Part shown: positions 10,901 to 22,276 of the stretch, piece after piece
Position numbering within the stretch: the first letter of the stretch is position 1
Layout of the letters: each line of letters starts with the position of its first letter
Origin: Euborellia annulipes
Taxonomy: Eukaryota; Arthropoda; Insecta; Dermaptera; Anisolabididae
Assembly: GCA_023213315.1 (NCBI GenBank)
Contig: JAKCPI010012549.1
Location: forward strand, 1 to 64,000
Length of the DNA: 64,000 nt
Direction: 5' to 3'
Notes under the pieces: generated by a model
The model's database searches: none
Told to the model about the DNA's origin: nothing
Seen by the model: the letters and a program-made list of their open reading frames with translations, nothing else
Made by a program: the position numbers and the translations under genes

Positions 10901-11485
10901 TTTGTAGATATTTCGACTAGCATCACGCCTGGTCATTATCGGTACAAGAAAAATGATTTTTTGGAGGACCCGTGTCTATCAATATGTTACAACAAATCTC
11001 CTAATAATCAATTCTTCCGCTCAACACCGTCTAACCCTCTAACTAACACTCAAATGAGTTTTAAAACAAGGGGGGGGGGGGGGGGGGGGGGAAGAGATTA
11101 ATTTTGATTAAAATAATTATTATATTCTTATAAGAGTGAAAAAAAATAGAGAAAAAAAATACGGCGGACTCACCTAATACTTCAAACTAAGTCTGGCCGG
11201 AAAAAACATCCACCGATAGTGATATGAATAAGCAAAGCCAAGATCTGCTGAACCTCGAATAGGTGGCCTCCGAGAAACAAGAATGTTGAAAGTCCACTGC
11301 TAAGCTATCGTTACAAATTTTTTTTCATTCATACATGTTAAACCAACTTGTGAATGACCATTTGAGAGTCTGCCAACAATACTGAAGAAATTCGTCGTGA
11401 AGACTTCAATGAACAAGCAAGAAATTCTACGGAGTGATAACTGAACCAAACTCTGAGAAAGCTTCCGATTTTTTTAAAATCATTT

Positions 11486-12078
11486 TTACTTTTTCTCCAA
11501 ATATATGTTAATATATAGAGAGAAAGTATTGGATTAATGTCAAAAATTCAATGTCGAGATTTTGATGGATCTTCACGTTTTGAGGTTCCCTGAGTCAAAA
11601 AAGTGTTTTTCGCAACATGGTCTGTCTGTGTGTGTGAACAAAATATCTCAAGAACGAAAAGTTCTAGGAGGTTGAAATTTTATATTCAAGTTCGGTATCT
11701 CCGTGGCACGTGACACGAAGCTTTTGAACAAAATAGGCTAAAAAGTACTAGTACTTTACTGATGTAATTTTTCAGTTTTTTTTTTTTTTTTTTTTCGATT
11801 TTCTCAAAATTCGCTACAACGATTTTGATTAAAATTCAAAAAGCAATTATTTTTTTAAATGTATATTCTCATTTGGCCATTGAATTCTTATGAAGACCAC
11901 TTTACTCTTGTACTCCATAGGAAAGATAGGAGAAATGGTTGCCATGGTAACAAAATAAATATTTTCCCATGTTTGTAAGTTTTACATCTTGAATTCTATC
12001 TAATGTAGAAATATATGTCGAAAACTAAATATATGCCGACACAAAAAATCTGGTGCGACCAGTCACACCAGATTTTTT
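11486..12078 (+). repeat. Hairpin-ended repeat, near-complete copy
   Basis: About 590 bp from TACTTTTTCTCC to CACACCAGATTTTTT. In order: palindromic left end, the stretch GTCGAGATTTTGATGG, a short GT-rich tract, AAAAGTACTAGTACTTTACT, a T-run, GTTGCCATGGTAACAAAAT, then a right end whose long hairpin has shrunk to AATCTGGTGCGACCAGTCAC then ACCAGATT. No open frame. This copy helps define the family. Confidence 0.8.
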
Positions 12079-12504
12079 ATTATAGCTATACGTAGAATTT
12101 TAGTTGTTTTTTGAAGCCCATGTTTAGATGCAGCAGCATCATTAATAATGGAATTAAACACAAATAGGATAGTTGATAAGCATTTGAATATTTTTTCATA
12201 TGTATCAATCATTTATTTTATACGAATATCCCACTCATGATGAAATAAGATCTGATCTTATTATTTTATTGTATTAATACGTTTGTAAGTTATTGTGCGT
12301 TTTTATTTGGTAATTAGGAATGAGATATGATTGATAACTCTATGAAAAAGATCTTCGAAATTTGGGTGAAGCAGGGATAATATTAATAATCAATTTCGAT
12401 TGGGAGGTTTACTTCTTAATGGATAGCAGGTTCTTCGTACAACTTTTCAATAAAAAATATAAATATTTTTTATTTTCAGGATTTTATTAATTTGATGACT
12501 GTGT

Positions 12505-12600
12505 GTGCACATCTTCAGCCAGTTTAGGTTACTTAAATGACCGTCATCAGATCTGCAAACAATGATGATGGTCATTTGAGTGATTAATAATACTGAAGGG
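12505..12600. repeat. Degenerate fold-back with hammerhead-like remnants
   Basis: The minus strand carries CTGATGACGGTCATTTAAGT then AACCTAAACTGG, close to CTGATGA, stem II and GAAAC. The plus strand 30 bp on repeats TGATGATGGTCATTTGAGT. The pair forms an inverted repeat. Degraded. Confidence 0.35.
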
Positions 12601-12958
12601 GGATCCCAATTCCTTCCTCAGGAGGAGAAATCTCAAATAGAGTTGGATAATTTTTTGCCATCAAGTGGATTTGAACAGGAGTTGTCTTCATCTCAGGATT
12701 ATAAGCTTAACTGCTTTATCGCCTCCTCAAAATAAGATATTAATATTCAATAAATATCTTGACTAGTCATAGATATATTTAACAAATGTGCCCTGAAAAG
12801 GCTGGAGATCCTGGGTTCGATTAGCGGATTTGTTAAACAAATAATTATCTACACCCTTTCACACTTCTTTCTTCCATTAAAAAATCAAAAAGTCTGAAGT
12901 TGGACGAATGAATAAATTGCCCGAAACGACTTGGATTTTAAGGAAATAGAGATTTTTA

Positions 12959-13170
12959 ATCAGGATTCGCAGGAACTTTGCAGCCAGGAGATTAAGTAAA
13001 AAATATTTTATTTTATTTTTATTCGCCAACGTTTCGGGTTATCATTTATACAGAGATCCGTATAATTGACAACATTTGCCCTGATGAAAGTCGTGATTGG
13101 CGAATAAAAATTAAATAAAAGATTTTTTTATTCAATCTCCTGGCTGCAAAGTTCCTGCGAATCCTGATTA
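12959..13170. repeat. Fold-back repeat (CAGCCAGGAGAT family)
   Basis: Arms start CAGGATTCGCAGGAACTTTG and end with its reverse complement. The central part carries hammerhead-like sequence on both strands. The same inner-arm motif TTGCAGCCAGGAGA occurs in the fold-back at 39957-40092, so this is one family in at least two copies. Confidence 0.75.
13074..13110 (+). ncRNA. Hammerhead-like core, deleted copy
   Basis: ATTTGCC precedes CTGATGA. The copy at 39983 continues with stem II and GAAACGTC before GGCGAAT; here the segment between two GGCGA repeats is lost, apparently by slippage. ATTTGCC and GGCGAAT would pair as a 7-bp stem I (one G-U). Not expected to cleave. Confidence 0.5.
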
Positions 13171-13451
13171 AACCTCCACACCCATAAAACATGAAGAGAT
13201 TTTCATTTAGCTTCCAAATGCCCTATCATTCCTTCTTTCTTTTTTTTTTATCCATTTATTTTGGGAGATTCTTTTAAAATAAAAATAATTTATTATATGC
13301 ACTAGTAAAATATTTGATGAATCCTGTGGCACCGTGGTTGTGAATCTCTCATTTTGCCGATCCAAAACTTCACCAATTGTTTAAAATCTTTTGAGAAGTC
13401 CTGCCTTTGAAAAATCAAACTGAAATTTTACTTCCAAATAAGTATGGCTTG

Positions 13452-13686
13452 ACGCCCTCGGGCTTGGTGTAGTTGGTAGCGCGCCTGCATTGTATACCAA
13501 GGGTCGTGGGTTCGGATCCCAGGCAGTCCGATGATTTTATTTAAGCCATTTGGATTCAATAGATAATTACTAAAATACTGAGTATCGTATAAAGTTTTAT
13601 ATGGTCTAAGTTGCCGAAAAGACTGTGTAAATATGTGGGCGAGTGTGAGTGTGAATGGAAAAAAGTGTGAGTGTTTAAAAAAAAGT
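13452..13686 (+). repeat. tRNA-derived SINE
   Basis: The head has Pol III promoter boxes: TGGTGTAGTTGGTAGCGCGC (box A) and GTGGGTTCGGATCCC (box B). The body GTCCGATGATTTTATTTAAG follows, then the tail with GTCGCC-free CTAAGTTGCCGAAAAGACTG, GT-rich repeats and an A-run. Same family as 30.2, 35.1, 48.3 (plus) and 45.7, 53.3 kb (minus). Not a functional tRNA: the cloverleaf is not maintained. Confidence 0.85.
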
Positions 13687-15298
13687 ATGGTTTGCACCTT
13701 TGACAAAGGTCATACTAACAATTGTAAGTTAGTTTCAGGAAAGTAAATCACCTAAATGACCAATTATATATTTTCGAATCCTCACTCCTAAAAAAAATCA
13801 TTCCTGGACAATTATTAAATATCAACAAAATTTATAACATTTGTCTTCTGTTACGTAACAATGAATGGCTGGCCTACATTTTAAACATCTACCTTTATCG
13901 AACAACGATGAGCTTACGACTTGCAAATAGATTTAAACATTTTTAATTTTTTTTTTTTTTTTTTTTCCTAGAACAATCCTTGAAATTTTACGCATTAATA
14001 AATAAAAATCAAGATTTTTGTTAATTTATCTTTCTTCTTTCTTCATTAAAAATTATTTATTTTTTAAACTATCCAAGTTTCTATATCGACTAGTGTCTTA
14101 AAAATTACTTATTATTTTTTTAAATTAAGCAATAAAATTTATTATTATTAATATATCTAATATCTCACAGCGTCTTACACTAATGAGCAGTTTTGAGAGA
14201 AAAGATTTGAAATTATTATATATATTTATATACAAACAAACGAGAAAATTATTTTTCTTTTCACTTGAGATAATCAAAAAAAGTCAATAGATGAAATAAA
14301 GGTTTTAAGTTAGCTTCGTGTCTAGAGGATGTTCCTGGGTGCCTCGCGACACATCCTTTATAAAGAGAGCGTAGAACGTTAGAGAGAATTTGTCTAAATA
14401 TTTATTTGCCAAGTGCTTTTCGGTGCAATTTTTTGACCGTGCTTTTTAAAATAAAAAAAAAAATCATTTGCTCGTATTTATCTCCCGATAGTTTTAATTA
14501 GAATAGAGTGCATTTAAAAAAATTTGTGATTACTATTATAATAAGGCTAGTGTGCAAGAAAAGGGAGTTTAGGTTCTTATTTAATTTAAAAACTCATTCA
14601 GAAAATGTGAGCCATAATAGGGTTTTGAAATCATTCGTTGATCAAATGCTGCATGCGTTTTTTTAAAGAGTTGCCCCTTGTGGTTTGATATCCAGTAATG
14701 CAGTTTATGCAGCGCGGTTGCCTAACTCTCAGGCGTTCTTGATATTTAGAAGCGTAGCAAGGATTCATATTTGGAATCAGGGTTGCCAGACTTGGAATTG
14801 TTTTACATTACATTTTCCAAAATGTAACAAAGTAAATCCTCCTATTTTCATGTATTAGAATGTAATCCATTCTGTTTTACGTTTAGAAATGCAGTAATAT
14901 AATTACTAAACAGTAAAATTTCTAGTCACAGTGAAATTAAGTAATTTATAAAAGCGTTTTAAGAGCTGGAGTAAATAAAAATTTATGAAAATTTTTAATG
15001 TGAAAATTTTCAAGAAAGTTTGAATAATTAAAATTAAATATACACATTAAACACTAGGTTATTTGTTTCAAAGGTTTTATTAATTAAAAATTAACACTTC
15101 ATACGTATTACGACAATTACCTATTATCATCAGAAGTGATTACATTCTAATACATGAAAGTAAGTCCTAGTTACTTTTTGTATTAGAATGTAATCACTTG
15201 ATGATGATAATAGGTTTGTCGAATTACGTATCAAGTTAGAAGAATGACAGGAGGTAGCAGCCAGGAAGGAGCGTCTCCAAAGCAATGAAACTCCCAGA

Positions 15299-15344
15299 TT
15301 TCGCGACGTTTCGATCTAAATTTATTTTGACCATTATCAGGCAA
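15299..15344 (-). ncRNA. Hammerhead-like core (minus)
   Basis: The minus strand reads ATTGC, CTGATAA, TGGTC, an AT loop, GATC, GAAACGTC, then GCGAAAT. Core consensus is CTGANGA and GAAA; here one A replaces G in CTGATGA. Stem I can start with GC:GC. Confidence 0.55.
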
Positions 15345-15355
15345 TCAGGATTGCT

Positions 15356-15396
15356 TTTTGATGGTCAAATAAATTTCGACCGAAACGTCGCGAATA
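15356..15396 (+). ncRNA. Hammerhead-like core (plus), partner of 15299
   Basis: Reads TGATGGTC, an AT loop, CGACCGAAACGTC, then GCGAATATCTGGGAG. The first core element is eroded (TTTTTGATGG), but stem II (GGTC:GACC) and GAAACGTC are intact. It is the mirror partner of the minus-strand core. Confidence 0.5.
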
Positions 15397-15599
15397 TCTG
15401 GGAGTTTCATTTTTCTGGGAGGACCGTCCTGGCTGCTACCTCCTGCCATTCTTCTAAGATATGTATCAAGTGTTAATTTTTAATTAATAAAACCTTTGAA
15501 ACAAATAACCTAGTGTTTAATATGTATATTTAATTTTAATTTACAAAATGTTTCAACGTGAAACCAACAGTCGAAAGTTTAAATCTTATTAAAGTTTGA

Positions 15600-16245
15600 A
15601 TAAATTTTATTTTGTATATAATTAGAATATGTAACAACAATAAACACACACTCGAGCTAAACACAGCCGTGTATTACGGATCTGAAGTCTCAACATAACT
15701 CGACTTGCCGTAAATAATTCAACAATGCCGAAATCTCCTCTTAGGATAGGAAAGTGGTAGAAGATCTCACCACACAGAGACAAAGCGCCGAATTTAAGGT
15801 GGCTTAAGTGCCTTAAAAAGGGGGATGACCCCGACTGGGTAATCCAGGAACTGAGAGGAGTGGGCCGGGTGACTGAGAAGGAGCAATCAAAATCCAAAAA
15901 ACACACATTTCAGTAAGTTGTGAGTTTCTACTTATTACGCGCACTTTCAGTCATGTTTGCAAACGAAAAATTTCTCGGCAAGTCAAACTTGATTTTTTCG
16001 GAGGAACATTTTGATGTAGGCCTATTTACGGGACGTGGAATAAATCTTTCTTGTGCGGAATTGCATGACGTCTGGCATCCCTGTTTGGAATGGAGTGGTT
16101 CAACTGTCTTTAATGAGGGCTGATGTTTCGGTGACTAGTCCTCTCAATGTACGAGTAATTAAACAATACCTCTTTGATTCGATAGTGACAGGCGGACCTT
16201 ATCCCTCTCGCAACATAACAATGAGCCATTATTTAATTTAATTCA
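15600..16245. other. Complex sequence without a supported gene
   Basis: GC content and complexity are higher than in the flanks. The longest frames are 94 codons (minus, 15622-15906) and 67 codons (plus, 15920-16123); neither shows a motif I know and no splice pair fits. It may be a decayed transposon or a UTR-like exon. Confidence 0.3.
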
Positions 16246-16249
16246 ACAT

Positions 16250-18980
16250 CTCTTATGTTATTATATAAGAGGCTTCTAGCCACCGAAAGATTCAAATATT
16301 AACGAGCTCAAGGGTCAATTAACCTCTTCTTGCACACAAGCCTTTTTTACTTTATAAAAAAAAATTTGCAAAATTTGCTCATTTCATTTTCCTGACTCGA
16401 ACCTATACCAAAACCTCTCAACTATTTTTTTATTTTATTTTATTTTTTTTTTTTTTAGATAAATAAAAATAAATTGCCTATAAAATTTCCAAGAGACACT
16501 TTTTGATATCCCAAAGCTTGGAAGACAAAATTACCACGGTCAATGAATCTTAAGCCTAATATTTATAAGTTAAAGCGCATTATTGTTCATTTTTTTTTAT
16601 ATATGAGTGAATTTTGTATTATTTAATGGAATATATCAATATTTAGCAAATATTTTTAAGGACATATATATGAATAATTTTTGGAAATAAAATTTTCTCC
16701 AGTTAATAAATATATTTTAATAGTAATATTATGATTATTCTTAATAACTTGTACAGTCATACGTTCATTTTGCTGTACTTCTAAAACGGCCGGACTAAGA
16801 AAATTTCGCGCTCGGGACATTCTCCGTGCGAGCCCACAAAAATTTTTTGAAATTTTCATTTTTTTAATTAACCTTTTCTATTTTAAAAGCAGTTGAATAT
16901 ATGAGCGGATCTAAGTTTGGCGCCCCCTGAGATTGCCCGGTGAGCGGATCCCTTAATCCGGTCCTAGCACCTTATAACCGATTGAGTCGTATAATCAAAT
17001 CATTTAAATTAAAAATTTGAAAATTCTCTTAATATAATTTTTTTTTTTTTGCCATATTATTTATACATTTATAAAACATTTTAAATATGTACATATATAT
17101 ACATATTTAATTATCGGAGTTGATAATAAGAATTTGTGCTGCATTTTATTTTATTTTTTTTTTAATTGAATAACGTCTATTCAATTAGCGAATAATTATT
17201 TTGAAATTTAAGCTCGGTATGACGGAGAAAAAATTTTATGAAACATTTCCAAATTGAATAATTATTATTATCAAAAAAAAAAAATTTTTTTTAATTTAAA
17301 TTTAGTAATTAAAAAAAAACTTTTTTCCAAGTTTTTTTTCCCTCTTTTTTTGAGTATCCATTTATTTGAGGTTTCTTTTTAATTATTTATTTTAATTGAA
17401 TTAGTGATTGCAATTCGTGTATTGCATTAAAAATGAGTTTAGATATGAATATATTGCTTAATTATTTCCAACTTTCTCCTCTCCTTTCAAAAAAGAATCA
17501 GTAATAATGCCCGTTTTCAAAAAAGTAATCCAAAATAGTAGTAGATGATAAAGAGTAGGGTATTTTCAGGCATTTAATTATTAATAATTATAGGAATTTT
17601 TTGTTTTTAGTAAAAATTTGTGATTCATATTCAATAATGAAATGGTTTTCAAATTTTTTTTCAAACTTCATTTTCCTATCTTTTCCTCTAATTTTTCAAA
17701 ATGCGCTCATTTAGCATCTAAAATAACTTTAAAATTTTTTTTTTTACTTTATTTCTCTCCGTTCGATAAATACTAGTCCAAAAATGTCTTTTTTGATTCG
17801 AACCTGGCATCTCACTTCCAAATTAAAGTCTGAATCTACAGTTAAATTAAATCAAAACAAGCTTATTGAAATTTTTCTTTTCTTCCTATCATTTACATCC
17901 AAATTTCAATCAATTTCCTTTTTTTTCAAAAAGTGGGCATTTCATTGTGAAGTTGCAGTTTTATAATTAAAATGTGATGTGAAAAAAGTGAATTTCTATA
18001 TTTGAATTGTTTTTAGAGAAGATTAAAAAAATAAATAAAAGATAAAAAAAATTTTTTTTTTTATTTATTCTTTTAATCTTTATTAATTGTAAAAGCTTGC
18101 TGGTGCTTTATTTTAATATTATTTATGCATTTGATATGCCATTATTATTATTGTTTAGCGAGATGATCGATTTAAGGAACAGAAGCAGATTTATTCTAGA
18201 GATATTAATAATAATAATAAACAGCATCCAGATTGGATCTGCAATGCATGAAACAAATCACACAAATCACACTGAAGAAAGGTCTTTTTTATGTTTTTAG
18301 ATAACAATTGACTAGAATCATTATTTGGGAATTCATTCCATTCTCATCAATTTTTTTTTTTTAAGTATCAAAAAAAGACATTTATTTTTAAGGGCGGAAT
18401 ATTACAAATTGCATCACCAATCATCTTTTATCGAGGAAATCGCACCAAAATGCAGCATTAAAGTTTCTGGCCCCCGTGTGTTTGTATTTTTGTGTATCAG
18501 TGTGTAAATGTGTGTGTGTGTGTGTGTGCATCAAAAAGTGTTAATAATAAGACTTCCAAAACACTACGCAAAGGCCAGGTGTATGGGTTGGGGTGGGGGA
18601 AAGAGCAGCATTTCAGGCTCGTGTGTATAATAATATTAATTAGTTTAATTGGTGGAATAAGTGTTCAGTTGATTTTAAATTGAGATATGAAAGCGTAACG
18701 AAAATTAACCGATTATATATTATAACAAAAAATATATCAGAAGTTTGAAGTATATTTATTTATTATTCGTCTAAGCAGAAGTGAAACTCAAATACCGAGG
18801 GCAGGGGATGGAAGAGGGTAAAAAATTCTCACATTTGATTACCACTCAGGCCTAGATAAACCAACTAAATACCGTAATCTCAATACCAACTAAATTCGTT
18901 GAAATTTTTTGTAATTTTGATATCATCCCTGAATTCATCATAAATGAAAAACAAAAGAATTTTCCTATCTTTTTCTGGTT
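16250..18980. other. AT-rich intergenic DNA
   Basis: T-rich, with a short GT microsatellite near 18488-18530. Several small open frames exist but look random in composition. No mobile element recognised. Confidence 0.35.
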
Positions 18981-19014
18981 AGTTTATGATATTCTCCCTA
19001 GGGTCCGGATCCAA

Positions 19015-19127
19015 AATCGATTAATCGGACTAATCGATTATTTTTCTTAATCGATAATCGATATTTTCCATAATCGATAATCGATTTTTTCCATAATCGA
19101 TAATCGATTTTTTCCATAATCGAACAG
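19015..19127. repeat. Tandem repeat, unit about 26 bp
   Basis: Four diverged units of roughly ATCGATAATCGATTTTTTCC then ATA. The ATCGATNATCGAT core is itself palindromic. It ends in CGAACAGCCCTA. May be a hAT-like MITE end or a satellite remnant. Confidence 0.7.
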
Positions 19128-19327
19128 CCCTAATTCCCAACAGCTTACGAAGTCAAACAGCAAGAATAAAAAGTTATGCATCACCCGCACCAAATTAAAA
19201 TATTTAAAATAATTTTATAAAAAACTTTTTTTCACTAAATAAAAAAAAACAGCTAAATTTTGCCGCCTGATCTGGCTGGATTGAAGAACAACGGTCTACG
19301 TAAACAAGTAGCGTTGAATCTCTAGAT

Positions 19328-19673
19328 CAGTGTTTCCCAACCTTTTGAAGTCCACGGCACTCCAAAGGTGGGTTGGGAATAACATTACACACTAGGGGCA
19401 CCCTTTCTTTTTTTTTTCCTTGCAAAAATTTTTTGCCGCACTGTGGAAAATTTTCACCTTCCGTCAAAATTATTCGACCTTTTTTTTTTAGCAAAGCTAG
19501 ATTATTTTCCGCACTCCGGGAAATTTTTGCCGCTTGCGTTAAAATCATTTAATTTTTTGCAAAACTTTATTTTTTGCGCCTCTTTGTTTTGATTTATCTA
19601 AATATCTCGCGGCATCCCTTAGCCATTCTCGCGGCACCCTTGGGTGCCGGGGCACACCGGTTGGGAACCACTG
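19328..19673. mobile_element. hAT-type MITE with 8-bp target duplication
   Basis: 346 bp. Left end CAGTGTTTCCCAACCTTTTG; right end GGTTGGGAACCACTG, an imperfect terminal inverted repeat. The octamer CTCTAGAT flanks both sides exactly (19320-19327 and 19674-19681), the length typical of hAT. No transposase, so nonautonomous. Confidence 0.9.
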
Positions 19674-20119
19674 CTCTAGATAGATGACCCAGAGAAATAA
19701 GACTGAGGTCCGCTGGAAATCATCGGAAATATATTTTTCATTGAAAATATTATATAATGGACTTTGTAGTCGAAAAATAATACTTCTTCATAATTTCGGA
19801 AAGTATATTTTCTTTGATCTTCAACACCTTTCATAAAAAATTTAGCCAGAAGTAGCTATATTTTAAATGCAAACTTTTCATTTTGAGCAGAACCAAACAT
19901 GAAGCAATCTTCAAAAATAAACTGGTTGTTGCATGAATAGAAAGAATATGGAAATATAATTACGGCGAATTGTGAAAATTTCGTTACGCTTTCAATCACA
20001 AAAATCGTTTATCACTAAAGTTTATTTCTTTTTTTTTTAAATATCATTTTCTTATCTGAAGAGAAGAAGTGATTATTAAATTCGCCTGAGGTTGGTGGTG
20101 GCTTGTTTCAAGTGAATTT

Positions 20120-20480
20120 GTCGACTAGGAAGCAGATAGAGAGAGATAGTAAGATAGATAGTGAGTGAGAGAGAATTAGAGCTCAGACCGGGCTCAAATG
20201 AGGTACTCGCCGTGCTTATTTCTGCCCCGAGCGAAAACGTTGGCTACGGCGGCTTGGGCGGCAGAGACGGCGGCCCGGGCGGCGGCGGCGGCGGCAGCAG
20301 CGGTGGCAGCGGCGGCCGGCCGGGGGCGGCTTGCAGCCGCCAATAAAGGCGGCGACGGCGATTCCACCGTCGCCGCCCGCCCGGTTCAGACCGCAGTCGG
20401 CCCCTGGTCTGAGCTCTCGTGATGTCACTGAATAGAACAGAACGCCATCTTCTGTTCTTTCGTCTCCTCCTTTAACAACC
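20120..20480. promoter_or_regulatory. CpG-rich patch with GAGA tract (possible promoter or 5' exon)
   Basis: A roughly 200-bp core (20215-20410) of GGC and GCC repeats stands out sharply in this AT-rich window. It is preceded by GAGAGAGATAGTAAGATAG and GTGAGTGAGAGAGAATTAG and bracketed by an inverted repeat (GAGCTCAGACC and GGTCTGAGCTC). Just beyond lie TGATGTCAC (one mismatch from a CRE) and CGCCATCTT, the reverse of the YY1/Pho-type AAGATGGCG. Open frames of 60-74 codons occur on both strands but are low-complexity Ala, Gly or Arg runs. I read it as a promoter or untranslated exon of unknown orientation. Confidence 0.4.
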
Positions 20481-20977
20481 CCATCGCAAGGAAAAATAAT
20501 AAATTATATCATAATATTTCCAATAAGAGGACGACCCGACGCGGGAATAGGAATACGACAGTTAATATAAAACGCAGCATCACCAACGCGATTCCCCGAT
20601 CTACATATATTTTATATTGCACTCAACTAAAGCTGAAGATATTTGGAGTGAATTTTATCGATTTTTTAAAAATATATGCTGGGGGTTAATTTTTTTCAGA
20701 AAATGAGTTTTTTTCACTTTCCAGAGGATGAGGCTTCTGTGCAAAAGACGGAAAGTCAATACCTCTTTTTAGATACAAAATATGTATAGAAAGAGATATA
20801 TTTTTTTTAGAAGACAGTTTGCTATTTTACTATCAATAATTACCATAGGAGTTGATCCCCTCCTAATAAATAAAATTTCTTAATATACATGTATAATGAA
20901 AACTAAATAATGTAGAAAAGCACAAAGAAAGGAGCAGGAGCAACCACAAATTAAAGCCTCCGACTTTTAACAATTAA

Positions 20978-21229
20978 CCCCAGACAGCTTGGGATATTGC
21001 ATCAATTTTGCAGAAATATTGCGAATCTTGCATATATTGCCAATATTGCAGGAATATTTCAAATCTTGCAAAATATTGGCAACATTGCTGCAATATTCCA
21101 AGTTAAGCGGACATAGGAATATTGCAGCAACATTGCTGTTTGATCTGAAATGTTGCTACAATATTGTCATTGTTGAGCAAGATTGGCAATAGTGCTGCAA
21201 AAGTACTGCAATATTCCAAGCTGTCTGGG
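20978..21229. mobile_element. TIR element rich in GCAATATT repeats
   Basis: 252 bp with terminal inverted repeats CCCAGACAGCTTGG and CCAAGCTGTCTGGG. The inside is a loose array of TTGCAGCAATATT-like words in both orientations, giving many alternative hairpins. No open frame of note. Target duplication not obvious. Confidence 0.65.
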
Positions 21230-21297
21230 ACGAGACGTTTCTCACTGATTAAGTCAATGAACTCACTCATAAATTTATAACAATTCCGGGACATATA

Positions 21298-21353
21298 CAA
21301 TTAGAAAGACTGATGGGAAAATATAGTTCTCCCGAAATGTCTAGTTAATTGTC
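21298..21353 (+). ncRNA. Hammerhead-like core
   Basis: CTGATGG (last A changed to G), stem II GGGA:TCCC around an AT loop, then GAAATGTC. Outer stem I can pair CAATTA with TAGTTAATTG. Embedded in the 20932-21392 fold-back. Confidence 0.45.
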
Positions 21354-22070
21354 AAAAATCGGAGGCTTTAAATTTTGGCTGCTCCTGCACCCTTCCTTAT
21401 GTATAAATCAACAGCCACGTACTTTATTGGTCAATGTAGAAAATCATATAAGTTTTCAAGTGTTTCAGGAAAAATTTAAATATTTCTACATTAATTAGAT
21501 TTCGATCTATTTCCATTTAATTAAATTAAGTCAAGGTAACACCTCCCACTCCCTCAACCGAAAATATCTCCCTACGTCTATGCAAATTAGTATACAACGG
21601 CAGAAAATGTTGAAAAGTCATTTTATATGAAGGTATAGCCTGATATCGAAGAAATTTTAAAGATAAAAAAAATTATTGAATTTTGTAAGTGAAATTACAA
21701 TTTCTATATATCGTATGCAGAGTGACTGTCTGCCTGTCGCGCGCTGATTAACCAAATACAATTAAAATTTCGAAATGAAATTTTGCACCGTTATGAAGAA
21801 TCGCGAAAAAAAGATACTCGAAGACAACACGAAATAGCGGGGCGCTGCTAAAATTTTTGGATTCCTCTAAGGCTTAGTGACAACTAATTTTGCAAACACA
21901 CATAGGAACTCTTAGAAAATTTTTGTTTATATGTGCTGCTATTGTGTTTAGGCTATGTGTATTTATATAAACAAAATGAAAAAAATCTATTGAATTCTAT
22001 ATTTAAGCAATTTCTATTGATAAGTGATTTTTAATAAAAGCCATATTTAAATTTGTAATGAACCACAAAT

Positions 22071-22076
22071 TTTATT
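22071..22076 (-). terminator. Candidate poly(A) signal for Kv-beta
   Basis: TTTATT on the plus strand is AATAAA on the minus strand, about 100 nt past the stop codon. Such hexamers are common in AT-rich DNA, so this is only a candidate. Confidence 0.3.
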
Positions 22077-22174
22077 TTTACTGACGTGATTACATACCTG
22101 TATAGATTCCTCCTTGGGGGAAAGATCGGGGCCAACTCCAGGTGCCCCCCTGCTCCGGGGGGGCACATTGATTG

Positions 22175-22276
22175 TCATCTAAGCGCTAGAGTTGACACCA
22201 TAGGTGGCCGAGTCGGTTTGTTGTCCAAAATTCGCTCTAATTCATTCATTGTGTTTGTATTGAGTTTTGGGACCAG
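22175..22276 (-). CDS. Hk: Kv-beta coding exon 8 (C-terminus)
   Basis: Acceptor TTATCTTTTTTAG, phase 0. Encodes [20 protein letters not shown] then [13 protein letters not shown] and TGA. The tail differs from vertebrate Kv-beta (which ends KPYSKKDYRS) and matches what I recall of insect Hyperkinetic, supporting an arthropod origin. Confidence 0.95.
   Translation of the reverse strand: MVPKLNTNTMNELERILDNKPTRPPMVSTLALR

Larger units (their letters stand above)
15043..15530. repeat. Nested palindrome
   Basis: Outer arms share AACACTAGGTTATTTGTTTC and its reverse complement. Inside lie two smaller inverted repeats, at 15138-15193 (ATTACATTCTAATACATGAA against its complement) and 15240-15455 (arms GGAGGTAGCAGCCAGGA). 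The inner one carries hammerhead-like cores in both orientations. Confidence 0.8.
20932..21392. repeat. Fold-back repeat with nested TIR element
   Basis: Outer arms 20932-20977 and 21344-21392 are reverse complements (AAAGCCTCCGACTTTTAACA and its mirror). Inside is the element at 20978-21229, and near the right arm a hammerhead-like core. Confidence 0.7.

Noticed and set aside
13452..13530. Possible functional tRNA gene (boxes A and B present)
   Set aside because: No cloverleaf with matching acceptor ends; the head is followed by a SINE body and tail repeated at five other loci.
19015..19127. CRISPR-like tandem array
   Set aside because: Units are contiguous with no unique spacers, and the genome is eukaryotic.
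20161..20428. Gly-, Ala- and Arg-rich frames in the CpG patch
   Set aside because: Overlapping frames on both strands come from GGC/GCC repeats; none has conserved motif or clear splice context, so I call the patch regulatory or untranslated only.
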